Assembly (NCBI RefSeq): GCF_010725725.1
Contig: NZ_AP022599.1
Location: 558,001-622,000, forward strand
Direction: 5' to 3'
Length of the DNA stretch: 64,000 nucleotides
Source: Mycolicibacterium pulveris
GTDB lineage: Bacteria > Actinomycetota > Actinomycetes > Mycobacteriales > Mycobacteriaceae
The position numbers were made by a program, and so were the translations under genes. Within the stretch, counting starts at the first letter, position 1. Each line of letters starts with the position of its first letter. The notes under the pieces were generated by a model. That model saw only the letters and a program-made list of their open reading frames with translations, made no database searches and was not told where the DNA came from. Below, piece by piece: positions 52,417 to 61,643 of the stretch.

Positions 52417-53991
52417 TTAGCCGTTGCTGAGTGGACCGGTCCCGCCGCCGGGTCGGGTGTCCGGCCCGTGGGCGTTGATGGCGGCGAGTTCGATCATCAT
52501 CGCCAGCCGTTTGTCGGCGTCGTCGAGTGGCAGGTCGGTGATCTCGGCCATCTTGCGCAGCCGGTATCGCACGGTGTTCTCGTGCACCCCCAGCCGACGA
52601 CCGGCCTCGGCCGGATCGCCGAGGGCCTCCAGCCAGGCACGCAACGTGGCCACGTAGCCGGTGGCATGCGCCTCGTCGTGCCTGCGCAGTTCGGCCACCG
52701 GGCCACGATCGGGTGATCGTCCGGCGCGGGCCGCGGTGCGCAGCCGCTGCAGCAGGATCTGATCCCACGATTCGTCGTAGGCAGGGGGCACCGAGTCGGC
52801 CGAACAGCTCTGGTGCAACGCGAGGCACTCGTCGGCCTCTTGGCGTGCCGCTGGCAACTCCGCCAGTTGCGCAGGCTTGCTGATCCCTGCCGAGAGCGTG
52901 AATCGTTCGGGCAGTGCCGCGCGCAGACCCGCGATCCAGCGCCGGGCGGCGTCGAGGTCCTCGCCGGGAAGGATCGTGTAGACGGTGTTGCCTGCCAGAG
53001 CGCTGCGGCCCGGGCGCGACCAGCCGAACCCCGCGGTGGCGCGGTCGAACGCCAGCAGCAGCGCCGCGTCGCGTTCCGCACCGATGGCTGCCTGGATCGC
53101 GATCACGCGCAGTGGGCCGGGTGCGAGCCCGAGCCGGCTGACCGACGACGTGGTGTCGGCGCCGCCCTCGAGCAGTCGAATGACCAGTTCAGACTCCACC
53201 TGGCGTTCGAGATCCGCGCTGGCTCTTGACCGCAACAGGTGCACGGCCACCGTGCGGGCGCCGTCGACCAACGCCGCCCGCGCCTGACCTTCGAGCGGCG
53301 CGGGACAGGCCACCCAGACCGAACCGAGAAGTTCGCGTCCCGAGCGCACCGCCACCACCATGCGGCCGGTCAGCCCGTGCGCTGGATGCTCGCCGATGTA
53401 GAGCGGTTCGTCGGATGCCGCCAGATGGGTGTAAACCCCCTGGGCCCTGAAGAATTCACTGAGCGACTCGGGTGCCTGCCGGTCCATGATCGTCGCTACC
53501 CGCGCGGGATCGGCGTTCTGCTGCTTCCTGGAGTACGCCAACACCCGAGACAGTTGGTCCTCGATGGTCACCGCGCCCCCGGTGGCCTCTGCGAGGCTGT
53601 CAGCGAGTGCGAACAAATCGGTTGGGCCGCGCCCCGATTCGGTTTCGCGCCCCTCCAGCACCAGGCCGTAGACCACGGCTGCCAGCTCGCTCCAGGACAC
53701 CGCGGGGTCCACCGCCATGACCGCGACGCCTTCCGCCATCCCGGAGAACGTGGCGTCGTCGTCTCCACTGCGCAGCAACACCACGATCGCCCTTGCCGAA
53801 ACGGCCCACCGCACAGCTTCTTTCACTGAACGGGCGCCCACGGCCATCAGCACGTCACCCACGACGGTGCGGCCGCCGACGGTCTCATGCAGGACCACGC
53901 TGCTCAGTTCCGTGGAGCGCGGCACCGGACAGAAGCGCAACCGAACGCCGTAGCTGCCCAGCACATTCACCAGTCGGTCTAACGTGACCAC
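52417..53991 (-). CDS. PucR-family transcriptional regulator
   Basis: 524 residues. N-terminal PucR-like sensor part (SSVVLHETVGGRTVVGDVLM), GGDEF-like middle region (GPLRVIAIQAAIGAERDAAL) and the C-terminal HTH AGRRLGVHENTVRYRLRKMA, which is the PucR/CdaR type. Such regulators activate amino acid or purine catabolism on ligand binding. Its position before the DadA-like gene supports a role in D-amino acid or amine use. Confidence 0.88.
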   Translation of the reverse strand: MVTLDRLVNVLGSYGVRLRFCPVPRSTELSSVVLHETVGGRTVVGDVLMAVGARSVKEAVRWAVSARAIVVLLRSGDDDATFSGMAEGVAVMAVDPAVSWSELAAVVYGLVLEGRETESGRGPTDLFALADSLAEATGGAVTIEDQLSRVLAYSRKQQNADPARVATIMDRQAPESLSEFFRAQGVYTHLAASDEPLYIGEHPAHGLTGRMVVAVRSGRELLGSVWVACPAPLEGQARAALVDGARTVAVHLLRSRASADLERQVESELVIRLLEGGADTTSSVSRLGLAPGPLRVIAIQAAIGAERDAALLLAFDRATAGFGWSRPGRSALAGNTVYTILPGEDLDAARRWIAGLRAALPERFTLSAGISKPAQLAELPAARQEADECLALHQSCSADSVPPAYDESWDQILLQRLRTAARAGRSPDRGPVAELRRHDEAHATGYVATLRAWLEALGDPAEAGRRLGVHENTVRYRLRKMAEITDLPLDDADKRLAMMIELAAINAHGPDTRPGGGTGPLSNG

Positions 53992-54014
53992 ACGTTCTCC
54001 TCAGACCGGGCCGG

Positions 54015-54716
54015 TCATCGTGTACCCGCCGTCAGAACCACGCAGCACCGCCCGGGAGCCGGTTCGAGGGCCGCGCTGGGGCAGTGCGGCGCGAACTCGG
54101 CCGTCAGCCCCGAGATGAGCGCGTGGTTCATCCCGCAGACCAGCCGCGGCTGGGCCTGCGCGAGGCGGTGAAACGGACAGTTGACGAGCAGTACGCGAGC
54201 GTCGTCCGCGCGCGGCTCATATCCATGCTGTGCCAGCGTTTCGACGGCGAGACGCAGCGCTGTCTGCGGGCTCTCCGGCGGCCCGTCGGCGTCGGCGGCC
54301 TGGCATCCGATCGTGCTGCCGGCGCGCGCCGCGAGCCGATACAGCGTGTCGACGACGGGCTGGCCCGTCTCGGCTGCTTCGGCGATGGCGTCGGCCATCA
54401 ACTGCCCGGCCAACTCGTAGTCGCGGTCCGGCAGGGACACGCTGACCTCGCGGGCAGCGCGCCGGTACAGCTTCGACGGCCGGCCGGCGCCCGGCCCGCG
54501 ACGCCCACTCACCCGCGCGTAGTCCGTTTCCAGCAGCCCCTCGGTTTCCAGCTTGTCGAGGTGGAATTTGGCCTGATGCACCGGCACCGCCACCGCGTCG
54601 GCGGCCTGCTCGCGGGTCACCGCCTCCGGCTGCGCGCACACGAACAGATACAGCCGCCGGCGCAGCGGGTCGGCCAGCGCGGCGATCACCGAAGTGTCGC
54701 GCTCGGCGAGAGGCAA
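54015..54716 (-). CDS. HTH regulator with Cys-rich C-terminal domain (SufR-like layout)
   Basis: 233 residues. N-terminal winged HTH: ALADPLRRRLYLFVCAQ, then VPVHQAKFHLDKLETEGLLE. The C-terminal 55 residues contain several Cys and His: NCPFHRLAQAQPRLVCGMNH, then APHCPS and GRCCVVL. Spacing C-x13-C-x17-C-x11-CC resembles the [4Fe-4S] binding Cys set of SufR-type repressors, so an iron-sulfur or metal sensor is possible. Divergent from the DoxX-like gene, its likely target. Confidence 0.8.
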   Translation of the reverse strand: MPLAERDTSVIAALADPLRRRLYLFVCAQPEAVTREQAADAVAVPVHQAKFHLDKLETEGLLETDYARVSGRRGPGAGRPSKLYRRAAREVSVSLPDRDYELAGQLMADAIAEAAETGQPVVDTLYRLAARAGSTIGCQAADADGPPESPQTALRLAVETLAQHGYEPRADDARVLLVNCPFHRLAQAQPRLVCGMNHALISGLTAEFAPHCPSAALEPAPGRCCVVLTAGTR

Positions 54717-54760
54717 TTCAATCCCCTTCTAAAAGAGAAAACTGTTGACGATAGAAGCTC

Positions 54761-54794
54761 GAACGTTCTAACGTAGAGACTACTATCCGTTAGA
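54761..54794. promoter_or_regulatory. Operator candidate in the HTH/DoxX divergent promoter
   Basis: GAACGTTC (54761-54768) is a perfect palindrome, and TCTAACG (54767-54773) is repeated inverted as CGTTAGA (54788-54794). A TTGACG hexamer at 54744-54749 could be a -35 element. These lie between the divergent starts (54717-54807) and may bind the Cys-rich regulator. Confidence 0.5.
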
Positions 54795-54807
54795 CAGGAG
54801 TCCCATC

Positions 54808-55260
54808 ATGAGCGCTAGCATTTCTGATCCGAACAGCCGCATCAAAGACCCTGTTTACCAGGCCTTCATGCTGCTGCGAACGGTTTTCACCGTCGCCCCG
54901 ATCCTGTTCGGCCTGGATAAGTTCACCAACGTGATGGTCGACTGGACCGCCTACCTCGCACCGTGGATCGACGGCATCGTGCCCGGGGACGCGGCGACGG
55001 CGATGCGTCTCGTCGGTGTCATCGAGATCGCAGCAGGCATCCTGGTCGCGGTCGCGCCGCGCATCGGCGCCTACGTGGTCGCGCTGTGGCTCGCCGGAAT
55101 CATCGTCAACCTGTTGACGCTGTCCGGCTTCTACGACGTCGCGCTGCGTGACTTCGGCCTGCTGGTCGGCGCGTTGGCGCTGAGCCGCCTGGCACAGGCC
55201 GAGCACGGGCCGGGGGCGGGCCGGTCACGGGTGACGGCGTCGCGGTCCACGCATTCCTGA
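54808..55260 (+). CDS. DoxX-like small membrane protein
   Basis: 150 residues from ATG 54808, GGAG 9 bases upstream. Four hydrophobic segments: AFMLLRTVFTVAPILFGLDK, MRLVGVIEIAAGILVAVAP, YVVALWLAGIIVNLLTL and VALRDFGLLVGALALSRL; the pattern LFGLDKF and EIAAGILV is that of the DoxX superfamily. DoxX-type proteins are linked to redox or thiol stress in mycobacteria. Probably controlled by the divergent regulator. Confidence 0.82.
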   Translation: MSASISDPNSRIKDPVYQAFMLLRTVFTVAPILFGLDKFTNVMVDWTAYLAPWIDGIVPGDAATAMRLVGVIEIAAGILVAVAPRIGAYVVALWLAGIIVNLLTLSGFYDVALRDFGLLVGALALSRLAQAEHGPGAGRSRVTASRSTHS

Positions 55261-55265
55261 TCGGC

Positions 55266-57026
55266 TCAGCGCGCCCCGCGCACCAACCTGCCGGGGCGCG
55301 CACCCGTGTCGGCGCCGTCGCGGCGGGTCACCACGCCGTTGACGATCGTGGCGCGGTAACCGGATGCACCCTGCACCAGACGGTTGCCCCCGGCGGGCAG
55401 GTCGTAGGCCATCCGCGGCGCGTGCAGCGTCAACGCGTTCATGTCGATGACGTTGATGTCGGCCTTCTTGCCGACGGCGATCGTGCCCCGATCGGTCAGC
55501 CCGAACAGCGCCGCGGTGTCATGGGCTTGCTTGCGGACGACGTATTCCAACGGCAGTTGCTTGCCGCGGTGCCGGTCCCGCGCCCAGTGCGTCAGCAGGA
55601 AGGTGGGATAGGAGGCGTCACAGATCATGCTGCAGTGCGCTCCCCCGTCGGACAGTCCCAGAACGCCTGCGGGATGGGTCATCATCTCGCGTATCGCGTC
55701 ATGGTTGCCGTCGGCGTAGTTGTACAGCGGCAGCAACAGCATTGCGCCCGCGTCGGATTCGAGCATCAAGTCATACATGGTGGTCAGCGGGTCCTCACCA
55801 CGTTCGCGCGCGATCGCCGCGACCGTGCGATCGGGCGTTGGCTCGTAGTCGGGCGGCTCCCCGAGCGCGTAGAGCCGGTCCACCGAATGCTGGGCGAAGG
55901 CGAACATCCCGTCGAAAAGCACGTTCGGGTCGATCGGCAGGTCTTCCTCGGCGAGGATCGCCGCCTTGACGGCGGGGTCGGCCAGCCGGGCGGCAAGGTC
56001 GTCGCGACTGCATTCGGCCTTCAGGCGCCGATAGGTCGGCCGGTGGGTGAACGCATGGTGGCCGGGGAAGCCCAGCAGCATCCCGAACGGGCGCGCCGCG
56101 ATCTGCGGGTGCAGCCGGCTGCCCGCCTCGTGGGCGGCCGCACTGATCTCGAGCTGTTCGCGCCACAGGTTGGGATCGGCGTCGACCTGGATCAGCGCAA
56201 AGCTGATGGCGCAATCGATTTCGGCGCCCAGCCGACGCATCCACTCCAGCTCCTTCTTGGGTGCGACAATGTCCTCCCCCGCCGCGCCCTGCGGGGCGAG
56301 TTCGAACACCGCCGCGCCGCCCGCGGCCATCGCCCGCCCGAGCGCGAACAGTTCGTCTTCGGCGGCGAACGTGCCCGGAACGGGTTCGCCGTCCATGGCC
56401 CGGTGCGCCAGCGTGCGTGACGAGGAGAAGCCCAGCGCGCCGGCCTCGGCCGCCTCCCGCACCAGCCGGCTCATCACCGCGATGTCGTCGGGCGTCGCGG
56501 GCTCGTTGCGGGCGCCGCGCTCCCCCATCGCATACGCGCGGACCGTTCCGTGCGCGATCTGGCTGCCGACATCCACCGCCAGTTCCCGTTTGCCGATCAC
56601 GTCCAGGTAGTCGGCGTAGCTCTCCCAACCCCACGTGATGCCTTCGGACAGCGCGGAACCCGGAATGTCCTCGACGCCCTCCATCAACTCGATGAGCCAC
56701 TCTTCGCGGCCGGGCCGCACCGGCGCGAACCCGACGCCGCAGTTGCCCATGACGATTGTCGTCACGCCGTGGCTGCTGGAGGGCTCGAGCAGGTTGTCCC
56801 AGCTGACCTGACCGTCGTAATGGGTGTGGATGTCGACGAACCCGGGCGCGACGATGTCTCCGGTCGCGTCGAGCGTTTCCCTCGCCTCACCCTCCAGCGG
56901 CGGATCGTGCGGGCCACGGCGACGAACTTCGACGATCTTGCCGTCCTGAACGGCGACGTCGGCCTGGAAGCGGTCGGCGCCCGTTCCGTCTACGACCGTT
57001 CCGCCGGTGATTTTGAGATCGAACAC
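55266..57026 (-). CDS. N-acyl-D-amino-acid deacylase / amidohydrolase family 3
   Basis: 586 residues. Metal-dependent amidohydrolase: [15 protein letters not shown] (HxH metal site), [16 protein letters not shown] (the Cys-Gly loop of N-acyl-D-amino-acid deacylases), [25 protein letters not shown] (late Asp/His), and the C-terminal KADINVIDM. Removes the acyl group from N-acyl-D-amino acids or related amides in the cytosol. Divergent from a Rieske operon with a palindrome between them. Confidence 0.9.
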   Translation of the reverse strand: MFDLKITGGTVVDGTGADRFQADVAVQDGKIVEVRRRGPHDPPLEGEARETLDATGDIVAPGFVDIHTHYDGQVSWDNLLEPSSSHGVTTIVMGNCGVGFAPVRPGREEWLIELMEGVEDIPGSALSEGITWGWESYADYLDVIGKRELAVDVGSQIAHGTVRAYAMGERGARNEPATPDDIAVMSRLVREAAEAGALGFSSSRTLAHRAMDGEPVPGTFAAEDELFALGRAMAAGGAAVFELAPQGAAGEDIVAPKKELEWMRRLGAEIDCAISFALIQVDADPNLWREQLEISAAAHEAGSRLHPQIAARPFGMLLGFPGHHAFTHRPTYRRLKAECSRDDLAARLADPAVKAAILAEEDLPIDPNVLFDGMFAFAQHSVDRLYALGEPPDYEPTPDRTVAAIARERGEDPLTTMYDLMLESDAGAMLLLPLYNYADGNHDAIREMMTHPAGVLGLSDGGAHCSMICDASYPTFLLTHWARDRHRGKQLPLEYVVRKQAHDTAALFGLTDRGTIAVGKKADINVIDMNALTLHAPRMAYDLPAGGNRLVQGASGYRATIVNGVVTRRDGADTGARPGRLVRGAR

Positions 57027-57052
57027 GATTCACTCCTCCGCTACAGTGGCAA

Positions 57053-57067
57053 TGTAACACCGTTACA
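57053..57067. promoter_or_regulatory. Palindrome TGTAAC-acc-GTTACA, TetR operator candidate
   Basis: A perfect 6+6 bp inverted repeat with 3-bp spacer, 26 bp before the deacylase start on one side and 38 bp before the Rieske start on the other. The TetR gene inside the Rieske operon (58455) is the natural candidate ligand-controlled repressor. Confidence 0.6.
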
Positions 57068-57105
57068 GGCCGATGTCGTCGAGTTCAGACAGGCAGGATG
57101 CGTCG

Positions 57106-58458
57106 ATGACGACCCAGACCACGCGCACAGCAGAGAACGCCGGCCGGCCCCGTAGCCCGGGCGATGACGCGATCGGCCCGCCGCCGCGGCGCCCCACCCT
57201 GGTTCCGGCCGAGCGGTACTACTCGGCGACCTTCGCCGCCCTCGAGGTCGAGCGGATGTGGCCGAGGGTGTGGCAACTGGCCTGCTCCGTCGATCACGTG
57301 GCCGAACCCGGCGACTACTTCGAGTACCGGTGCGGGCCCTACTCCGTGCTGGTCGTCCGTGGAGACGACGGCGTTCTTCGCGCGTTTCAGAATGTGTGCC
57401 GCCATCGCGGCAACACCCTTTGCGCGGGAACGGGATCCGGTTTGAACGAGCTCAAGTGCGGCTACCACGGCTGGACATGGGATCTGTCCGGGGCACTCAA
57501 ACGCGTCCCCAACCGCAAAGGCTTCGGCGCGCTGCGGATGTCGGAGCTGCCCTTGCACGCCGCACGCGTCGACACCTGGGAGCGGCTCGTCTTCGTCAAC
57601 CTCGACCGTGACGCGATGCCCCTTGCCGACTACCTGGAGCAGGTACCCTCGGACGTCGCATGGAACAGGTTGGGCGAATTCCGTTGCTACGCAACGATGA
57701 CGATTGAGGTGGAGGCGAACTGGAAGACCGTCGCCGACGGCTACAGCGAGACCTATCACATTCAGACGCTGCACCCGGAGCTCCGCCGGTGCATGGACGA
57801 CGTGCATGCACCGCAGGTGATCTGGGGGCACACGGGCAAGTCCGAACAGCTCTATGGCGTGCAGAGCCCGCAGCTCAGAAAGACCCTCTCGAGCCGCGAC
57901 GTGTGGGACGCCTATGTCTACACGCAGGGCGCGTTGATGGGTGTCGAGGAGGGCACCCCGCTGCCCGACGGCCGGCCCTCGCCCGGGGAGTCGGTGGCAG
58001 AGGTGATCGCCGAGCGCACCCGGGCGTTCGCGGCGCAGCGTGGCGTCGAGTTGAGCTGGGCCAGCACCGATCAGCTGATGCGGCTGCACCAGTACAACGT
58101 CTTTCCGAACATGACGCTGCTGACCAACGCCGACCACTTGACGACCATGCACTCGCTGCCGGGACCCGATCCCGATCGCGGCGACCTGGTGATGATGTTG
58201 TGGACCCGGATGCCTCCCGGTGCGCCGAGGATGACGCCCGTCGACGTCCGGATGACCGCAGGCGAGGCAGAACCCGGCGCGGTGCTGACCCAGGACATCA
58301 CGGTGCTGCCGGGCGTTCAGCGCGGGCTGCACCAGCCGGGTTTCACCCACCTGACCCTGTCCAACGAGGAACGGCGCGTGATCAACATGCACCTCAACCT
58401 CGAACGCTATCTGGACCTTCCCGATGGGCAACGGATCACCGGCGGTGAGACACCCTGA
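57106..58458 (+). CDS. Rieske aromatic-ring hydroxylating oxygenase, alpha subunit
   Basis: 450 residues from ATG 57106. Rieske motif CRHRGNTLCAGTGSGLNELK-CGYHGW (C-x-H, C-x2-H). Catalytic iron motif DGYSETYHIQTLHPEL with the bridging Asp and two His. Distinct from the Rieske protein at 44925 in its insert lengths and C-terminal barrel. It stands first in an operon with a TetR and an SDR; the SDR may oxidise the dihydrodiol or alcohol product. Electron-transfer partners are not nearby. Confidence 0.92.
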   Translation: MTTQTTRTAENAGRPRSPGDDAIGPPPRRPTLVPAERYYSATFAALEVERMWPRVWQLACSVDHVAEPGDYFEYRCGPYSVLVVRGDDGVLRAFQNVCRHRGNTLCAGTGSGLNELKCGYHGWTWDLSGALKRVPNRKGFGALRMSELPLHAARVDTWERLVFVNLDRDAMPLADYLEQVPSDVAWNRLGEFRCYATMTIEVEANWKTVADGYSETYHIQTLHPELRRCMDDVHAPQVIWGHTGKSEQLYGVQSPQLRKTLSSRDVWDAYVYTQGALMGVEEGTPLPDGRPSPGESVAEVIAERTRAFAAQRGVELSWASTDQLMRLHQYNVFPNMTLLTNADHLTTMHSLPGPDPDRGDLVMMLWTRMPPGAPRMTPVDVRMTAGEAEPGAVLTQDITVLPGVQRGLHQPGFTHLTLSNEERRVINMHLNLERYLDLPDGQRITGGETP

Positions 58459-59117
58459 CCGGCGCACAACGCAAGCACACCAACAAGACCCGGGGCCAGG
58501 ACAATGTCGGCGCCGAGGCCATCCTGGCGACCGCAGCTCGTCTGATCGAGCTGGACGGCGTGGACGCCCTGACGATGCGCCGGCTTGCCGAAGAACTCGG
58601 CGTGGCGGTCACCTCGATCTATTGGCATGTCGGCGGGCGAGACAAGCTGCTGGACAGGCTGGTTGACCGACTGCTCGGCCAGATGGCCCAGCTGCCCGCC
58701 GAAGGCGCCACCCCCGTCGAGCGGATCGCGTCGTTGGCGCGGGCCCAGCGTCGCGCGCTGATCGAGCGCCAGCATCTGCTTGCCGTCGCGCACGAACGCG
58801 ACCGCACCCCGCTGCTGTTCCTGCCCATCCAGCAGACCCTCGCGGGCCAGCTCGCCGAGCTGGGCGTGACAGGCGCTGACGCCGCGCTGTTCCTTCGGGC
58901 GGTGCAGGTGCACGTCATCTCCTCGGCGGTCATGCAGTTCACCGCGGTGCGAGGAGCCAAGCACGAGGAAGAGGATCCGACGCTGTGGGGCGACGATTGG
59001 CCCGACCAGGAACTGGTGGCGGCGCTTCGGTCACCCACCGACTATGACGCGGTGTTCGAGTACGGGCTCGACGCGCTGCTGGCGCCCTTGCGAAAAAGCA
59101 CTGCGGAAAAGGGGTGA
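58455..59117 (+). CDS. TetR-family regulator with apparent CTG start
   Basis: 220 residues if started at CTG 58455. The HTH needs residues encoded before the first canonical codon: helix 1 is GAEAILATAARLIELDG, then ALTMRRLAEELGVAVTSIYWHVG. The only GTG/ATG downstream (GTG 58560) would cut helix 1 off, and no ATG, GTG or TTG exists between the stop at 58446 and 58560. The CTG overlaps the Rieske stop (CTGA), like the ATGA junctions elsewhere, so a CTG start by coupling is the best reading. The C-terminal domain is of the TetR_C type. Confidence 0.82.
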   Translation: MTGAQRKHTNKTRGQDNVGAEAILATAARLIELDGVDALTMRRLAEELGVAVTSIYWHVGGRDKLLDRLVDRLLGQMAQLPAEGATPVERIASLARAQRRALIERQHLLAVAHERDRTPLLFLPIQQTLAGQLAELGVTGADAALFLRAVQVHVISSAVMQFTAVRGAKHEEEDPTLWGDDWPDQELVAALRSPTDYDAVFEYGLDALLAPLRKSTAEKG

Positions 59118-59119
59118 GA

Positions 59120-59917
59120 ATGAACAGGTTTGAGGGCAAGGGTGTCCTTGTCACCGGCGCGGCGTCGGGCATCGGCAAGGCAACCGTCGAGCGGCTGCTC
59201 GCCGAGCAGGCGCTCGTGGTGGGCCTCGACTCGGCGCCCGACGCCGCGGATACGGGCGCTGCGGGGTTCACCTACCGGCGCGCCGGCGTGCTCGACGCCG
59301 ACGCGGTCGCCGCGGCGGTGGACGCCGTCGTGGCAGCGGCCGGCCGTCTCGACGGGCTGGTGCACTGCGCAGGCGTCGCCGGTGGCGGTCCGGTTCACCT
59401 GCTGCCCGACGAGGAGTGGGATCGGGTGGTGAACGTCAACCTCAAGGGCACCTTCGTCGTCATGCGGGCTGCCCTGGGCCGGATGATCCAGCAGAGCCGG
59501 GTCGGTGGTGAGCGGGGTGCCATCGTCAACCTGGCGAGTATCGAAGGCCTAGAGGGCACGGCAGGTGGCAGTGCGTACAACGCCTCGAAGGGCGGCGTGA
59601 ACCTGCTCACCAAGAACGCCGCGATCGATTACGGCCCCAGCGGAATTCGGGTCAATGCGATCTGTCCCGGCTTCATCGAGACGCCGATGTTCGACTCGGT
59701 CGTCGGGATGCCCGGGATGGAGACGCCACGCGAGGCGCTGCGCCACGAGCACAAACTGCGCCGGTTCGGCCGCGCCGAGGAGGTCGCCGCCGTCGCGGCG
59801 TTCCTGCTGTCCCCGGACGCCAGTTTCGTCAGCGGGCAGACGATCGCCGTGGACGGTGGCTACACGGCCGGACGCGACCACCATGTCACCGAGCTGATGG
59901 GGCTGGCCGGAGACTAG
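59120..59917 (+). CDS. Short-chain dehydrogenase/reductase
   Basis: 265 residues from ATG 59120 (GTG 59114 overlaps the TetR stop). Classical SDR: TGAASGIGKATVERLL at the N-terminus, HCAGVAGGG, catalytic Ser in VNLASIEGLEG and Tyr-x3-Lys in SAYNASKGGVN; C-terminal SGQTIAVDGGYTAG. NAD is likely the cofactor (Asp after the second strand, GLDSAP). Last gene of the Rieske-TetR-SDR operon. Confidence 0.9.
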   Translation: MNRFEGKGVLVTGAASGIGKATVERLLAEQALVVGLDSAPDAADTGAAGFTYRRAGVLDADAVAAAVDAVVAAAGRLDGLVHCAGVAGGGPVHLLPDEEWDRVVNVNLKGTFVVMRAALGRMIQQSRVGGERGAIVNLASIEGLEGTAGGSAYNASKGGVNLLTKNAAIDYGPSGIRVNAICPGFIETPMFDSVVGMPGMETPREALRHEHKLRRFGRAEEVAAVAAFLLSPDASFVSGQTIAVDGGYTAGRDHHVTELMGLAGD

Positions 59918-60369
59918 CGCGGGGTGAACACCGGAACGAAAACGGCGTCGTCGCCGACGTCGTGGCGCTCGAAGCCCACCTCGACCGGAAGGCCGACGTG
60001 CACCGAATCCGGGTCGCAGCCCACGATGTTGGTGGCGATGCGCAGATCGGGCTGTTCGTCGAGTTCGACGATCGCGACCACGTACGGTACCGGAACCGCG
60101 GGGTTGAACGGTTGATGGTTGACCGTGTAGCTGAACACCGTCGCGTGCCCCGACACCGGTCGCGCGGCGAGCGCGCCGTTGCATTCGGGGCAGTCCGGCG
60201 CCGGAGGATGCACCCACCGCGCACATGCGGCGCACCATGCGATCAACAGTTGCCCGTGGGCGCCGCCGGTCCAGAACGCCCGATTGTGTTCGGTCAGGGC
60301 GGGCAGGATGCGTGGCGGAACATCGGGTGGGGCATGCGATGGGGCATGGGATGGGGCATGGTCGGGCAT
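59914..60369 (-). CDS. DUF35 / Zn-ribbon OB-fold protein (acyl-CoA-associated)
   Basis: 151 residues from ATG 60369. Zn ribbon AWCAACARWVHPPAPDCPEC (C-x2-C...C-x2-C) and OB-fold (VFSYTVNHQPFNPAVPVPYV). The N-terminus carries a small repeat HAPSHAPSHAPP. These proteins pair with thiolase-like Ltp proteins; in sterol side-chain breakdown such a pair forms an acyl-CoA aldolase. Divergent from such a thiolase gene here. Confidence 0.87.
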   Translation of the reverse strand: MPDHAPSHAPSHAPPDVPPRILPALTEHNRAFWTGGAHGQLLIAWCAACARWVHPPAPDCPECNGALAARPVSGHATVFSYTVNHQPFNPAVPVPYVVAIVELDEQPDLRIATNIVGCDPDSVHVGLPVEVGFERHDVGDDAVFVPVFTPR

Positions 60370-60435
60370 GGCAAGCAAAGTACATTCCGCACAGTTGCCG
60401 TCACAAAGGCAGCCGGATGAAACGGATGGTCACCG

Positions 60436-61629
60436 ATGAGCCACTTCGAAAAGGACGCGATCATCAGCGGTCTGGGTATCTCCCGGGTGGGGCGGCGCAC
60501 CGGGATCCCCGGGCCCGAGCTGACGCTGGATGCCGCGCGCGCCGCGATCGACGATGCCGGCCTCACCGTGCGCGACATCGACGGCATCGCCTCGCTGGGC
60601 GATGTCCCGCTGGCCGAGAGCACCGCCGCGCTCGGCATCGACGTGCCCGACCACACCTCCGGGTTCGACACGGGAGGGCTGCTCACCCCGGTGATGTCGG
60701 CGTGCCGCGCGGTCGCGGAGAAGCGCGCCAGGCATGTGCTGGTGTATCGCACGGTGATGATGCTCGGCGGCACGATGACCGAATCACCGTCGTCGGCGGC
60801 GCCCAATCCGCTGGCCAACCCGCCGAGCGAGCCATCCACGCCCGGAACGCGTAGGAGGCTCAAGCCGTTCGAGGACATCGACGAGCTGCTGGCCGCGCAT
60901 GCCTACTCGGCTGCCAACTGGCTGGCGATGCACTGCCAGCGGCACATGGAGCTGTACGGAACCACCAAGGAACAGCTGGGCTGGTTGGCGATCAACAGTA
61001 GGCGCAACGCGGCGCTCAATCCGCGCGCGGCCTACCGCGAGCCGATGACGATGGACGACTATCTGGCCGCGCGTCCGGTGTCGACACCGTTCGGACTGTA
61101 CGACTGCGACGTCCCGGTCGACGGGTCGATCGCCGTGGTGGTTTCCCACGCTGACTACACCGCCGACTGTCCGAATCCCGCTGTGGCGGTGGAGGCCATC
61201 GGTGGCTCATACGGTTCGGGTGGCTGGTTTCATCGCGACGACTTCCCGAAGATGGCCTCGGTCGACGCGGCGGCCCAGATGTGGTCGCGCACCGACCTGG
61301 CGGCGTCGGATGTCGACATCGCCGAACTGTACGACGGATTCACGTATCTCACGATCGCCTGGCTCGAGGCGCTGGGATTCTGCGCCGACGGCGAAGGCGG
61401 CGCGTTCGTGGAGGGGGCGACCCGCATCGCACTCGACGGCGCGCTGCCGCTGAACACGTACGGCGGACAGCTGTCCGCGGGACGGATGCACGGGTACTGG
61501 CTGCTGCACGAGGCGTGCCTGCAGTTGCGGGGTCAGGCCGGTGAACGTCAACTGCCGAGACGGCCGGAGGTGGCGGTCGCCGCCGCCGGCGGCGGGCCGA
61601 TCGCGGGCTGCATGCTGTTGACCTGCTGA
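60436..61629 (+). CDS. Thiolase-fold lipid-transfer/aldolase protein (Ltp family)
   Basis: 397 residues. Thiolase superfamily layout: AIISGLGISRVGRRTGIPGP, ALGIDVPDHTSGFDTGG, VPVDGSIAVVVSHADYTADC, DIAELYDGFTYLTIAWLEAL and YGGQLSAGRMHGYWLLHEAC with the GG-H block. The nucleophilic Cys position of true thiolases is replaced (GLLTPVMSACRAV lacks a clear match), as in Ltp2-type retro-aldolases. Pairs with the divergent DUF35 gene. Confidence 0.88.
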   Translation: MSHFEKDAIISGLGISRVGRRTGIPGPELTLDAARAAIDDAGLTVRDIDGIASLGDVPLAESTAALGIDVPDHTSGFDTGGLLTPVMSACRAVAEKRARHVLVYRTVMMLGGTMTESPSSAAPNPLANPPSEPSTPGTRRRLKPFEDIDELLAAHAYSAANWLAMHCQRHMELYGTTKEQLGWLAINSRRNAALNPRAAYREPMTMDDYLAARPVSTPFGLYDCDVPVDGSIAVVVSHADYTADCPNPAVAVEAIGGSYGSGGWFHRDDFPKMASVDAAAQMWSRTDLAASDVDIAELYDGFTYLTIAWLEALGFCADGEGGAFVEGATRIALDGALPLNTYGGQLSAGRMHGYWLLHEACLQLRGQAGERQLPRRPEVAVAAAGGGPIAGCMLLTC

Positions 61630-61643
61630 CGCCGGCGACCGAC

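Noticed and set aside
60300..60369. Short tandem repeat considered as a CRISPR start
   Set aside because: Units are only about 12 bp, inside a coding sequence, without spacers or cas genes; no CRISPR array is visible anywhere in the window.
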